Assembly: GCA_947456995.1 (NCBI GenBank)
Contig: CANGVB010000002.1
Coordinates: 1-21,638 of the forward strand
Length of the DNA: 21,638 nucleotides
DNA from: Bryobacteraceae bacterium
GTDB lineage: Bacteria > Acidobacteriota > Terriglobia > Bryobacterales > Bryobacteraceae
Direction of reading: 5' to 3'
Shown here one piece after another: positions 7,230 to 15,837 of the stretch. The translations under genes were made by a program, and so were the position numbers. The notes beneath the pieces were generated by a model. The model worked only from the letters and a program-made list of their open reading frames with translations. It did not search any database and was not told the DNA's origin. Position 1 is the stretch's first letter; every line of letters begins with the position of its first letter.

Positions 7230-8438
7230 TTATTGCTTTGCTCCTGGGCTTGCCACAATTTTGGGACTAACAATTGCGCCGCGTTTCAACTGAGAGCGCC
7301 CGCTCAAGACCAGCAAGTCGCCTTCAGCAAGACCGGAGAGAATTTCGGCGTACTCGGACGATTCACTGCCAATCGAAACATTTACAGGCGTCAGGGCGCC
7401 ACTGGCAAGTATCTTCAGCGCACGCCTCGTCTCACCAGTGCCATCGAGAGCCATCAACGGTGCAGCAAGCGCGTTCGGTTTCGATTCAAAGCGGAAATTC
7501 ACCTCAGCAAACATACCCGGCTTGATATTAAGGTTGGAGTTGGTTACGTCAATTTGAGCCGCCATCGTTCTGGTACTGAGTTGAAGTTGGCTGGAGAAGC
7601 GATCGATTCTTGCTTCAATATCGCGCCCGAGCGTTGGAATATGAATCGTGACCGGGAACCCGACCCTAACGAAGGGCACAGCGGATTCTGGAATCGGAAG
7701 TTCCAGACGTAGCAGGTTGTCTTGCGCCAGTCGCACAATTGGCAAGACATTGGTTTGAGAGCTAATGCCAGCCTGCACCATTGACCCGACTTCAGCGTAT
7801 CGGCGAGTGATGACTCCTGGAAATGGCGCAACGACTCTCGTATAGTTCAGCAAAGTTCTGACACGAGAATCTTCTGCCCGAAACACTTTGACGCCTTGTT
7901 CTGCCGCAACAAAAGCAGACTTGGCACCAGCGAGTTGGGCAGCTGCTTCAAATGCACGGGCCTTGGCAGAATCCAGTTCCTGTTGTGCAAGAAGGCCTGG
8001 CCGTTGCCGGGCCACGTTACTGAGCCGGTCATAATTCAGCTTGGCCATCTCGCTTGCACTCTCAGCTCTACGCACTTCCTCGTTAGCGCGCGATACTTCA
8101 GCCGAAGATCGATCAATTGCAGCTTGCGCACGCGATTGATCATCGGCCATCTCAGGAATCTCGAGCGTTGCCAGCACCTGGCCAGTGGTGACCCGGTCCC
8201 CCATATCCACAGCGATGCGATTGACATAGCCTGAGACTTTGGCCATAACGTCAATCTCCCTGTACGGACGAAACTCGGCAACCAGATGGAGAGATGAATC
8301 AATTGGTTGGCGGGAGACCCTTACCGCTGCAACGACCGGGGATTTAATTGGCTGGCTGACAGTGGCTTCACCTTCGACTTTGCGTGAGCAAGACGACGCC
8401 AAGACCAAAACCAGGAAAAAGACGAGACTTTTCGGCAT
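7230..8438 (-). CDS. RND periplasmic adaptor (HlyD/MFP family) lipoprotein
   Basis: Membrane-fusion subunit of 402 residues bridging the permease and the TolC channel. The N-terminus MPKSLVFFLVLVLASSC is a lipoprotein signal peptide with Cys17 as the likely lipidation site, so the protein should be tethered to the periplasmic face of the inner membrane. The lipoyl-like domain is split: residues about 61-96 (VMAKVSGYVNRIAVDMGDRV) and about 197-222 (LNYTRVVAPFPGVITRRYAE). Between them lies an Ala/Glu-rich alpha-helical hairpin (about 97-190). A beta-barrel (about 235-315) and a membrane-proximal domain follow. Length and domain order are usual for the family. It is the first gene of the adaptor, permease, channel and small-protein operon. 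The 81 bp upstream (8439-8519) probably carry the promoter; I see no strong boxes there. Confidence 0.94.
   Translation of the reverse strand: MPKSLVFFLVLVLASSCSRKVEGEATVSQPIKSPVVAAVRVSRQPIDSSLHLVAEFRPYREIDVMAKVSGYVNRIAVDMGDRVTTGQVLATLEIPEMADDQSRAQAAIDRSSAEVSRANEEVRRAESASEMAKLNYDRLSNVARQRPGLLAQQELDSAKARAFEAAAQLAGAKSAFVAAEQGVKVFRAEDSRVRTLLNYTRVVAPFPGVITRRYAEVGSMVQAGISSQTNVLPIVRLAQDNLLRLELPIPESAVPFVRVGFPVTIHIPTLGRDIEARIDRFSSQLQLSTRTMAAQIDVTNSNLNIKPGMFAEVNFRFESKPNALAAPLMALDGTGETRRALKILASGALTPVNVSIGSESSEYAEILSGLAEGDLLVLSGRSQLKRGAIVSPKIVASPGAKQ
7241..7246 (-). promoter_or_regulatory. Ribosome-binding site that decides the permease start
   Basis: The minus strand reads CAGGAG, 12 nt before the ATG at 7228 and within the last codons of the adaptor gene. 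The longer alternative start at 7273 has no such signal placed correctly and forces a 44-nt overlap. RND permeases normally begin a few residues before their first membrane helix, which the shorter form does. Confidence 0.6.
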
Positions 8439-8519
8439 TGTCCATTGAGGATGCCAAAAATATTACTCTCAAGGGCATCCCCAAAATGCGGTAGTGCCTC
8501 TACTAAATGCAAGTAGACG

Positions 8520-10181
<1,662 letters not shown>

Positions 10182-10240
10182 ACTTCAGTAGGAACGCTTA
10201 GAACAGAGATAGCGTCCAATGAGAGGCACTATATCAAACT

Positions 10241-10244
10241 GGAG
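10241..10244 (+). promoter_or_regulatory. Ribosome-binding site for the secreted protein gene
   Basis: GGAG sits 9 nt before the ATG at 10254. It supports that ATG over the in-frame ATG at 10176, which would overlap the divergent oxidoreductase gene and would bury the signal peptide behind 26 polar residues. The shared upstream space 10182-10253 (72 bp) must hold promoters for both directions; ACTATATCAA at about 10228-10237 is a weak -10 candidate only. Confidence 0.55.
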
Positions 10245-10253
10245 TTTTCGTTA

Positions 10254-11081
10254 ATGGTTTTCTTGTTTCTCCTCGCAATGCCCCTACTGGCGCAGGACCT
10301 CGATTCGAACTTTGAAAAAATGCTGACTGAGCTAAACCGCAATCGCTTCGACAAGGCGCTGATCAATCTTTTCCCGATCCAAAGCATGCTTCGCGAGAAG
10401 ACGGGCGGCAAATTTCCAGAACTCGATGCAGGCGAGAGGAGCCGGATGCGAGAGATGGATAACACCGGTGCGGTGCTCAGCACCATTGCCCTGCTCCGGA
10501 GCCAGGTGGACTCGAAGAACTACGAGACAGCCAGCGTGCAGGCAATGCTGGTGGGCATGGGCCTCTCCGGTCTTTGGATGCGTGTCCCGCCCTATCAAAA
10601 ATTGAATTTCGCAAAAGAGGACGTCGAGGCTGCAACTCCACCACTGAAGGATGGAGAACTGAAGAAACTGGGCTATGCCGCGATAGATGCCAGCGAGTGG
10701 GAACTGGCAAAAAAGACGGCGGCCGAGCTAATCGCCAGCACGGATAAGAAACCCTATGCGGGGCTGGATCCGGGAGCGCTGCGTCATTCTGCTCTCACCA
10801 TTCGAGGCTTGGCAGAATTGGGACAAGGCAACCTGATCGCTGCAGAAAAGTCTCTCGTCGACTCGATGAGGGTCAGAGGTGAAATGATGATGCGAAACAG
10901 CGGCCCGAATTTCAGACTGGCCAAGGATCTGATTGCCAAGGGACGCAAGCAGGCGGTAGATCAGTTCCTCGTTCTTGTTGGCGAAAGTGTCTGGCGGGAT
11001 AGCGCCAAAGCCGCTGATTGGCGCAAGGATCTCGCAGCTGGTAAAGAAATTGATTTCGGCAGATACAACGGCGGGAACTAG
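10254..11081 (+). CDS. Secreted helical-repeat protein of unknown function
   Basis: A 275-residue protein with no family I can name. The start MVFLFLLAMPLLAQDLDS is a short signal peptide with likely cleavage after LAQ, so the mature protein is periplasmic or exported. The rest is almost entirely alpha-helical, with TPR-like spacing of small and bulky residues, for example KKLGYAAIDASEWELAKKTA and LRHSALTIRGLAELGQGNL. There is no catalytic signature, cysteine pattern or membrane helix in the mature part. It lies on the plus strand between two minus-strand genes whose products belong together (the GMC oxidoreductase and subunit 3). Its stop codon directly abuts the stop of the convergent subunit 3 gene with no base between, in the palindrome CTAGCTAG. 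A role in assembly or maturation of the dehydrogenase is possible but only suggested by position. Confidence 0.8.
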   Translation: MVFLFLLAMPLLAQDLDSNFEKMLTELNRNRFDKALINLFPIQSMLREKTGGKFPELDAGERSRMREMDNTGAVLSTIALLRSQVDSKNYETASVQAMLVGMGLSGLWMRVPPYQKLNFAKEDVEAATPPLKDGELKKLGYAAIDASEWELAKKTAAELIASTDKKPYAGLDPGALRHSALTIRGLAELGQGNLIAAEKSLVDSMRVRGEMMMRNSGPNFRLAKDLIAKGRKQAVDQFLVLVGESVWRDSAKAADWRKDLAAGKEIDFGRYNGGN

Positions 11082-11621
11082 CTAGACCTGATGTTCAGGG
11101 TGCGTGCAGCCTTTGAATTCAGGCATGGGCTTTGCGGCATCCCAGCCAAGCTCGGTCATCAGACCTTCCTTGGTGGAATAGTAAGCATCGACGGTTGCGT
11201 CTTTGAGTGTTTTGAAGAAAGCACTTTTGGCGGCTAATTCCGTCATCACCGCGGCCTGATCGCTATCGCTCAAGTCGGCGTACTCTTTCTTGTACAGCTT
11301 CTTCGAAAGAGCGCTCACCTCGGCAAGCCCTTTGCGCCACGCCGCCTGCTGAGGCTTGCGGCTCGACAGAGTTTCATCGATGATCTCGTGTACCTTCGCG
11401 TCGAGTGCGCCCGGGGTTTTGGTGCGCGGAATGATCGTTTCAGAAAGTGCACTAACGGTTTTCAATTCTGTGGCAGTGAAAACTTTGGGGCTATAAGTAG
11501 CGGCCGGAGTCTCGGCAACGGCCTGCTCTTCATGCGAATGAAGGTGGGGTTTGTTGTCTGCTGCGGCAAGCGAAGTGGCACCGGCAATGCCTACAAGAAT
11601 TTCTCTGCGGGAATTCTGCAT
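11082..11621 (-). CDS. Gluconate 2-dehydrogenase subunit 3-like protein, Tat-exported
   Basis: Small subunit of 179 residues of a membrane or periplasmic FAD-dependent dehydrogenase. The N-terminus MQNSRREILVGIAGATSLAA is a twin-arginine signal (SRREILVG) followed by a weakly hydrophobic stretch. The core FTATELKTVSALSETIIPRT and ALDAKVHEIIDETLSS match the pattern of the family, in which the small subunit escorts the cofactor-loaded large subunit through the Tat channel. A histidine-rich stretch (HLHSHEEQ) follows the signal, and the C-terminus ends CTHPEH, which might bind metal; this is not established. The catalytic partner is the GMC gene at 8520-10181. Only 15 nt separate this gene from the upstream Uma2-like gene, yet no good ribosome-binding site precedes the ATG. 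TACAAT (11631-11636, minus) could be a -10 box for a very short leader. Confidence 0.85.
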   Translation of the reverse strand: MQNSRREILVGIAGATSLAAADNKPHLHSHEEQAVAETPAATYSPKVFTATELKTVSALSETIIPRTKTPGALDAKVHEIIDETLSSRKPQQAAWRKGLAEVSALSKKLYKKEYADLSDSDQAAVMTELAAKSAFFKTLKDATVDAYYSTKEGLMTELGWDAAKPMPEFKGCTHPEHQV

Positions 11622-11636
11622 TTGGAGTGGATTGTA

Positions 11637-12179
11637 TCAGGCAAAGATTTCTGCTGCCGGCACCGGTTCGGCGGAAAAGCTCTCGAGAGGAATGAGGTCG
11701 CCTTCGCCATAACTGCGAGTTGGCCCAGCACTCGACGCGACTCGAACCTGCCTGGTAGCCGGATCTACAACCCAGAATTCCAACGCACCGTTGCCCAGGC
11801 AGAGAGCTTCTTTCTCGTACATTTCGGCCACAGTATTGGAGGGCGAGAGCACTTCAACGACCAGTTCTGGTGAACCATGCAGGTTGTCTTCATCGTCGAT
11901 CGCATCGAAACGGCTCTGGGATACAAATGCAAGATCGGCGATGCGAAAGTTCAATCCGTTATCAGGAATGAACGGAAATTCCGTGGCGACCAAACCTTTT
12001 GCAGCCAGTCTTTGGTGGAGCAAGTTTCGAAGAGCTGCTTGAACCCTGAAATGCCTATTCTTGGGTGGAGACACTTGAAACACCTCCCCATTGCGAAGCT
12101 CGATGCTGAAACCTGGAGAATCCGGGATATTGCGAAACTCTTCGATCGAAACTGGTCGGGTGAGTGTACTGGTCGCCAT
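11637..12179 (-). CDS. Uma2-family (DUF820) PD-(D/E)XK nuclease-fold protein
   Basis: A 180-residue protein of the Uma2 family, a widespread group with a restriction-endonuclease-like fold but no well-established cellular role. The fold's expected residues are visible: Asp82 in FRIADLAFVS, Glu105 and Glu109 in PELVVEVLSPSN, Lys123 in EMYEKEALC, then the hallmark strand ALEFWVVDP (about 132-140). The N-terminal phrase FSIELRNGEVFQVSPP is also typical. Length is normal, and nothing suggests decay. CAGG lies 8 nt before the ATG at 12179. It lies 19 nt downstream of trpD and 15 nt upstream of the dehydrogenase subunit gene, all on the minus strand, so it is probably co-transcribed with trpD. There is no functional link between these neighbours. 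Members are often scattered in many copies per genome, so recent insertion is possible. Confidence 0.88.
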   Translation of the reverse strand: MATSTLTRPVSIEEFRNIPDSPGFSIELRNGEVFQVSPPKNRHFRVQAALRNLLHQRLAAKGLVATEFPFIPDNGLNFRIADLAFVSQSRFDAIDDEDNLHGSPELVVEVLSPSNTVAEMYEKEALCLGNGALEFWVVDPATRQVRVASSAGPTRSYGEGDLIPLESFSAEPVPAAEIFA

Positions 12180-12198
12180 AAAGAAACCTGCTCATAGT

Positions 12199-13218
12199 TT
12201 AGACCGCATTGCTGGCTTGCTTCAACGCCTCCAGCTTGGCCTTGGCCGCCCCGCTGGCGAGCGCATTGAAAGCCTTGGCAACACCTGATTTGAAATCGTC
12301 CACCAACCCGGCCGCATAAAGCGCCGTCGAGGCATTCACCAGAACGATATCCATCTTGGCACTCGGGTTCGTTTCGAGAATACTCAGAATATCTGCCGCG
12401 GATTGTTCCCCATTCGATGCATGGAGTTCGCTAATAGAAGCCTGCGGCACGCCAAAATCTTCCGGCTTGATGGCACGACGTGTGATCGAAGAACCCTCCA
12501 CCACATAGATCATGCTGCGGCCAGTAGTGGTCACTTCATCGAGACCATCTTCTCCGTGAGCAATGATCGACTTCATCGTGCCAAGTTGAGAAAGAGCCTG
12601 AGCCATGATGCGGGCTGCCTCAAAGTTTGGCGCACCGATCAGTTGGTGCTGCGCCCCAGCCGGGTTAGAAAGCGGCCCGAGCAAATTGAAGACGGTACGC
12701 ATCTTGAGTTCACGACGCGCAGCCGATGCATGCTTCATCGCCGGGTGCACGTTGGGAGCATAAAGAAACGCGATGCCGGCCTCAGCCAGACACTTCGACA
12801 TCTGCTCGGGCGTGAGGTCCACCTTGACGCCCAGCAACTCCAGCACATCGGCGCTGCCGGTATGAGACGAAAAGGCTCGGTTGCCGTGTTTGGCCACATG
12901 CACTCCACAGGCGGCAACCACGATGGCAACGGCGGTAGAGATGTTGAAGGTCGACAGGCCGTCGCCTCCGGTACCGCAAGTATCGAGCACGATAGCGCCT
13001 TCCGGCGGAGTGACGTGACTCACCTTGGCCCGCATCGATTCGGCGAAACCAGTGACTTCGTCGACCCCGTCACCAAGCACTTTGGTAGCAGCAAGAAACG
13101 CAGCAATCAGCGGCGTGGAGATCTCTCCGCTGAGCATCGCGTCCATCGCATCACGGGCTTCTTCACGGCTGAGTGCCTTGCGGGCACAGACTTTATGAAA
13201 GTGATCTAAAAAGGGCAT
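12199..13218 (-). CDS. trpD: Anthranilate phosphoribosyltransferase
   Basis: Cytoplasmic enzyme of tryptophan biosynthesis that joins anthranilate to phosphoribosyl pyrophosphate (PRPP). The preferred start is the ATG at 13218 ([20 protein letters not shown]), giving 339 residues, the normal family length. The open frame extends to an ATG at 13305, but that would run 42 bp into the divergent sucC gene. Signatures seen: the PRPP-binding loop [15 protein letters not shown] (about residues 81-95), [18 protein letters not shown] (from about 110), and [14 protein letters not shown]. The catalytic fold looks complete. It stands apart from other trp genes in this window and is divergent from sucC across 45 bp. 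That spacer shows no leader peptide, T-box or attenuator. The Uma2-like gene follows 19 nt downstream. Confidence 0.97.
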   Translation of the reverse strand: MPFLDHFHKVCARKALSREEARDAMDAMLSGEISTPLIAAFLAATKVLGDGVDEVTGFAESMRAKVSHVTPPEGAIVLDTCGTGGDGLSTFNISTAVAIVVAACGVHVAKHGNRAFSSHTGSADVLELLGVKVDLTPEQMSKCLAEAGIAFLYAPNVHPAMKHASAARRELKMRTVFNLLGPLSNPAGAQHQLIGAPNFEAARIMAQALSQLGTMKSIIAHGEDGLDEVTTTGRSMIYVVEGSSITRRAIKPEDFGVPQASISELHASNGEQSAADILSILETNPSAKMDIVLVNASTALYAAGLVDDFKSGVAKAFNALASGAAKAKLEALKQASNAV

Positions 13219-13263
13219 GATAAACTTAAGTGTTCCAGCAGTCCCCAGCATAGGACAGATCCA
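13219..13263. promoter_or_regulatory. Divergent trpD-sucC promoter region
   Basis: Only 45 bp separate the start codons of trpD (minus) and sucC (plus). AGGA at about 13252-13255 lies 8 nt before the sucC ATG and probably serves as its ribosome-binding site. Promoters for both directions must fit here or reach into the opposite gene. I found no convincing consensus boxes and no operator-like inverted repeat. Confidence 0.35.
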
Positions 13264-14421
13264 ATGAAAATCCATGAACATCAGGCCAAAGAAATTTTGG
13301 CCCAATACGGAGTCCCTGTGCCGAAAGGCATTGTGGCCTTCTCTGTCGACGAAGCCGTCAAGGCAGCCGAAGAGCTAGGCGGCGGTGTCGTCGTCAAAGC
13401 ACAGATCCACGCGGGCGGCCGCGGCAAAGGTGGTGGCGTAAAGCTTGCCGCCAACGCCGCTGAATGCCGCGAGAAAGCCGAGAAAATTCTCGGCATGACA
13501 CTTGTGACGCACCAGACGGGCCCCGAGGGCCGTGTAGTGCAGCGCTTGCTAATCGAGGAACAGCTCCCGATTGACCGCGAATATTACGCGGGAATCGTGC
13601 TCGACCGTGCGATCGGCAAGCTTGTCTTTATGGCGTCTAGTGAAGGCGGCATGGACATCGAAGAGGTGGCCGAAAAGACACCCGAAAAGATTTTGAAGGA
13701 AACCATCGAACCCGGAATGGGATTGCAGCCCTATCAGGCACGCAACCTCGCCTTCGGAATGGGCATCCCCACGGCAAGCATCAACGCAGCAGCAAACGCG
13801 ATGATCGCCCTGACCAAGGCCTACGAAGCAATTGATGCGTCCCTCGCCGAAATCAATCCCCTGCTCCTCACCAAGGACGGCCGTATCATTGCCCTCGACG
13901 CGAAGATCGCCATCGACGACAATGCCATGTTCCGCCACAAGGACAAGGCCGGGCTTCGTGATTTGAACGAAGAAGATCCTCTTGAAGTAGAAGCTTCCAA
14001 GTTTGGCTTAAACTACATCAAGCTCGATGGAACCGTGGCCTGCATGGTAAACGGTGCCGGTCTTGCAATGGCCACCATGGACATCATCAAGTATGCTGGC
14101 GGCTCACCCGCCAACTTCCTCGATGTTGGCGGTGGTGCCAATCAGGAACAGATCCGCAATGCCTTCCGCATTCTGCTGAGCGACCCCAGCGTGAAGGCCA
14201 TTCTGATCAACATCTTTGGTGGAATCCTGCGCTGCGACACACTCGCCAACGGCGTCGTCACGGCGGCCCGCGAACTCAACGTGCAGATCCCAATCGTAGT
14301 GCGTATGGAAGGAACCAACGTCGAACTGGGCAAACAGATTCTGCGTGATTCCGGATTGAACTTTGGCCTCGCCGACGGCATGAAAGATGCTGCGGAGAAA
14401 GTGGTAGCACTCGCAAAATGA
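13264..14421 (+). CDS. sucC: Succinyl-CoA ligase (ADP-forming), beta subunit
   Basis: Beta subunit (385 residues) of the citric-acid-cycle enzyme that converts succinyl-CoA, ADP and phosphate to succinate, CoA and ATP. The N-terminus [20 protein letters not shown] is the family signature. The ATP-grasp nucleotide-binding domain (about 1-240) contains [19 protein letters not shown] and later [21 protein letters not shown]. The C-terminal CoA-ligase-like domain contains [13 protein letters not shown] and [13 protein letters not shown], which contribute to phosphate and histidine-loop contacts. Length is standard. It overlaps sucD by 4 nt (ATGA), so the subunits are translationally coupled. Nucleotide preference (ATP or GTP) cannot be settled by eye. 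Confidence 0.98.
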   Translation: MKIHEHQAKEILAQYGVPVPKGIVAFSVDEAVKAAEELGGGVVVKAQIHAGGRGKGGGVKLAANAAECREKAEKILGMTLVTHQTGPEGRVVQRLLIEEQLPIDREYYAGIVLDRAIGKLVFMASSEGGMDIEEVAEKTPEKILKETIEPGMGLQPYQARNLAFGMGIPTASINAAANAMIALTKAYEAIDASLAEINPLLLTKDGRIIALDAKIAIDDNAMFRHKDKAGLRDLNEEDPLEVEASKFGLNYIKLDGTVACMVNGAGLAMATMDIIKYAGGSPANFLDVGGGANQEQIRNAFRILLSDPSVKAILINIFGGILRCDTLANGVVTAARELNVQIPIVVRMEGTNVELGKQILRDSGLNFGLADGMKDAAEKVVALAK

Positions 14422-15305
14422 GCGTACTCGTAGATAAAAACACACGCCTGATTGTGCAGGGCTTTACGGGCAAGGAAGGCACCTTCCACGCCGAACAGGC
14501 GATTGCCTATGGCACAAACGTAGTTGGCGGCGTCACACCCGGCAAGGGTGGCGCAAAGCACCTGGATCGCCCCGTATTCAACACGGTGGCTGATGCGGTA
14601 AACGATACCGGCGCCAATGCGACCGTGATCTTTGTACCGCCCCCGTTTGCCGCAGACGCCATCCTCGAAGCACACGCAGCCGGCATAGCGCTGGTGGTCT
14701 GCATCACCGAAGGCATCCCGGCTCTGGACATGGCCAAGGTCTGGTCGATCATCAAGGGCGGCGCTACCCGTCTGATCGGCCCCAATTGCCCCGGCGTCAT
14801 CTCGCCCGGCAAGTGCAAGATCGGCATCATGCCCGCGCACATCCACCTCGAAGGCCGCGTTGGCGTCATTAGCCGCTCAGGCACTCTCACTTATGAAGCT
14901 GTCGGCCAGTTGACCGGCCTCGGCATCGGTCAGAGCACCTGCATCGGCATCGGTGGCGACCCGATCATCGGCACCAACCACATCGACGCTCTCGACCTTC
15001 TCAACAACGACCCCGATACCGACTCGATCATCATGATCGGCGAAATCGGCGGCGATGCAGAAGAGCGCGCAGCAGCCTTTGTGAAGGCCAACGTGAAGAA
15101 GCCGGTTGTCGGCTTCATCGCTGGCCAGACGGCTCCTCCCGGACGCCGCATGGGCCATGCCGGAGCTATCATCTCTGGCGGAAGCGGCAAGGCAAGCGAC
15201 AAGATGGCAGCGATGGAAGCAGCCGGAATCACCGTCTGCCAGACGCCCGCCGACCTCGGAAGCACCATGAAGCGCCGGATGCAGGAAGCCGGACTGCTCA
15301 AGTAA
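14418..15305 (+). CDS. sucD: Succinyl-CoA ligase, alpha subunit
   Basis: Alpha subunit (295 residues), which binds CoA and carries the phosphorylated histidine. The Rossmann CoA-binding half begins [20 protein letters not shown]. The phrase [19 protein letters not shown] is diagnostic. The active-site histidine is His247 in [14 protein letters not shown], matching the position in E. coli SucD. The sequence appears complete through the C-terminal [13 protein letters not shown]. It is the second gene of sucC-sucD-ndk, with ndk starting 14 nt after its stop. Confidence 0.98.
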   Translation: MSVLVDKNTRLIVQGFTGKEGTFHAEQAIAYGTNVVGGVTPGKGGAKHLDRPVFNTVADAVNDTGANATVIFVPPPFAADAILEAHAAGIALVVCITEGIPALDMAKVWSIIKGGATRLIGPNCPGVISPGKCKIGIMPAHIHLEGRVGVISRSGTLTYEAVGQLTGLGIGQSTCIGIGGDPIIGTNHIDALDLLNNDPDTDSIIMIGEIGGDAEERAAAFVKANVKKPVVGFIAGQTAPPGRRMGHAGAIISGGSGKASDKMAAMEAAGITVCQTPADLGSTMKRRMQEAGLLK

Positions 15306-15319
15306 TCAGTTAAGGATTT

Positions 15320-15733
15320 ATGGAACAAACATTCGCAATCATCAAGCCGGACGCCGTAGCTAAAAATCAAATTGGCGACATCCTGGCAGTAACCGAAGCG
15401 GCCGGATTCAAAATCAAGGCCATGCAGATGACTCACATGACCCGCAAGATGGCCGAAGGCTTCTACGGTGTTCACCGTGAGCGTCCCTTCTTTGGCGAGC
15501 TCGTAGAATTCATGACCGAAGGCCCCTGTGTACTTCTCTGCCTCGAGCGGGAAGACGCCGTTGCCAAGTGGCGTGAAACCATGGGCGCCACCAATCCAGC
15601 CAATGCAGCCGAAGGAACGATTCGCAAGCGTTTCGCCGAAAGCGTTGGCCGCAATTGCGCCCACGGCAGCGACAGCAAAGAGAATGCAGCAATCGAACTC
15701 GCCTTCTTCTTCGCTGGCCACACCCTGGTCTAA
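15320..15733 (+). CDS. ndk: Nucleoside diphosphate kinase
   Basis: Cytoplasmic enzyme (137 residues) that equalises nucleoside triphosphate pools by ping-pong transfer through a phosphohistidine. It opens with [20 protein letters not shown], the usual first strand and nucleotide loop. The active-site histidine is His115 in [12 protein letters not shown], and [17 protein letters not shown] is the expected nucleotide-binding stretch. Length is normal for bacterial Ndk. It sits 14 nt after sucD, so it probably shares that transcript. Placing ndk next to sucCD makes sense because Ndk can recycle the nucleotide formed by succinyl-CoA ligase. A strong terminator follows 17 nt after its stop codon. 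Confidence 0.98.
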   Translation: MEQTFAIIKPDAVAKNQIGDILAVTEAAGFKIKAMQMTHMTRKMAEGFYGVHRERPFFGELVEFMTEGPCVLLCLEREDAVAKWRETMGATNPANAAEGTIRKRFAESVGRNCAHGSDSKENAAIELAFFFAGHTLV

Positions 15734-15750
15734 CCCTCACAACAAAACTG

Positions 15751-15785
15751 AAAAACGGCTGGCCTTCGGGTCAGCCGTTTTTTTT
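15751..15785. terminator. Strong intrinsic terminator, probably bidirectional
   Basis: A 9-bp GC-rich stem (15756-15764 with 15769-15777, one G-U wobble) closes a TTCG tetraloop. Five A residues precede it and eight T residues follow, so the A and T tracts extend the helix. It ends the sucCD-ndk transcript. The reverse strand also gives stem plus T5, so it can end the convergent Ser/Thr kinase transcript, whose stop codon lies 52 bp away. Confidence 0.93.
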
Positions 15786-15837
15786 GGCCCAAATTCAGAT
15801 GGCCTGCCGCTAACCCAATTGCAGGTGTAGTTCGCCT

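Noticed and set aside
7229..7273. N-terminal extension of the RND permease to the ATG at 7273.
   Set aside because: It overlaps the adaptor gene by 44 nt; the ATG at 7228 has CAGGAG upstream and the usual family start.
12403..13209. A 268-residue plus-strand open frame.
   Set aside because: It is a shadow of trpD, whose signatures are unmistakable on the minus strand.
13219..13305. N-terminal extension of trpD to the ATG at 13305.
   Set aside because: It would overlap the divergent sucC coding region, add 29 residues unlike the family, and exceed normal length.
14142..14846. A 234-residue minus-strand open frame.
   Set aside because: It is antisense across the sucC-sucD junction, and both of those genes are certain.
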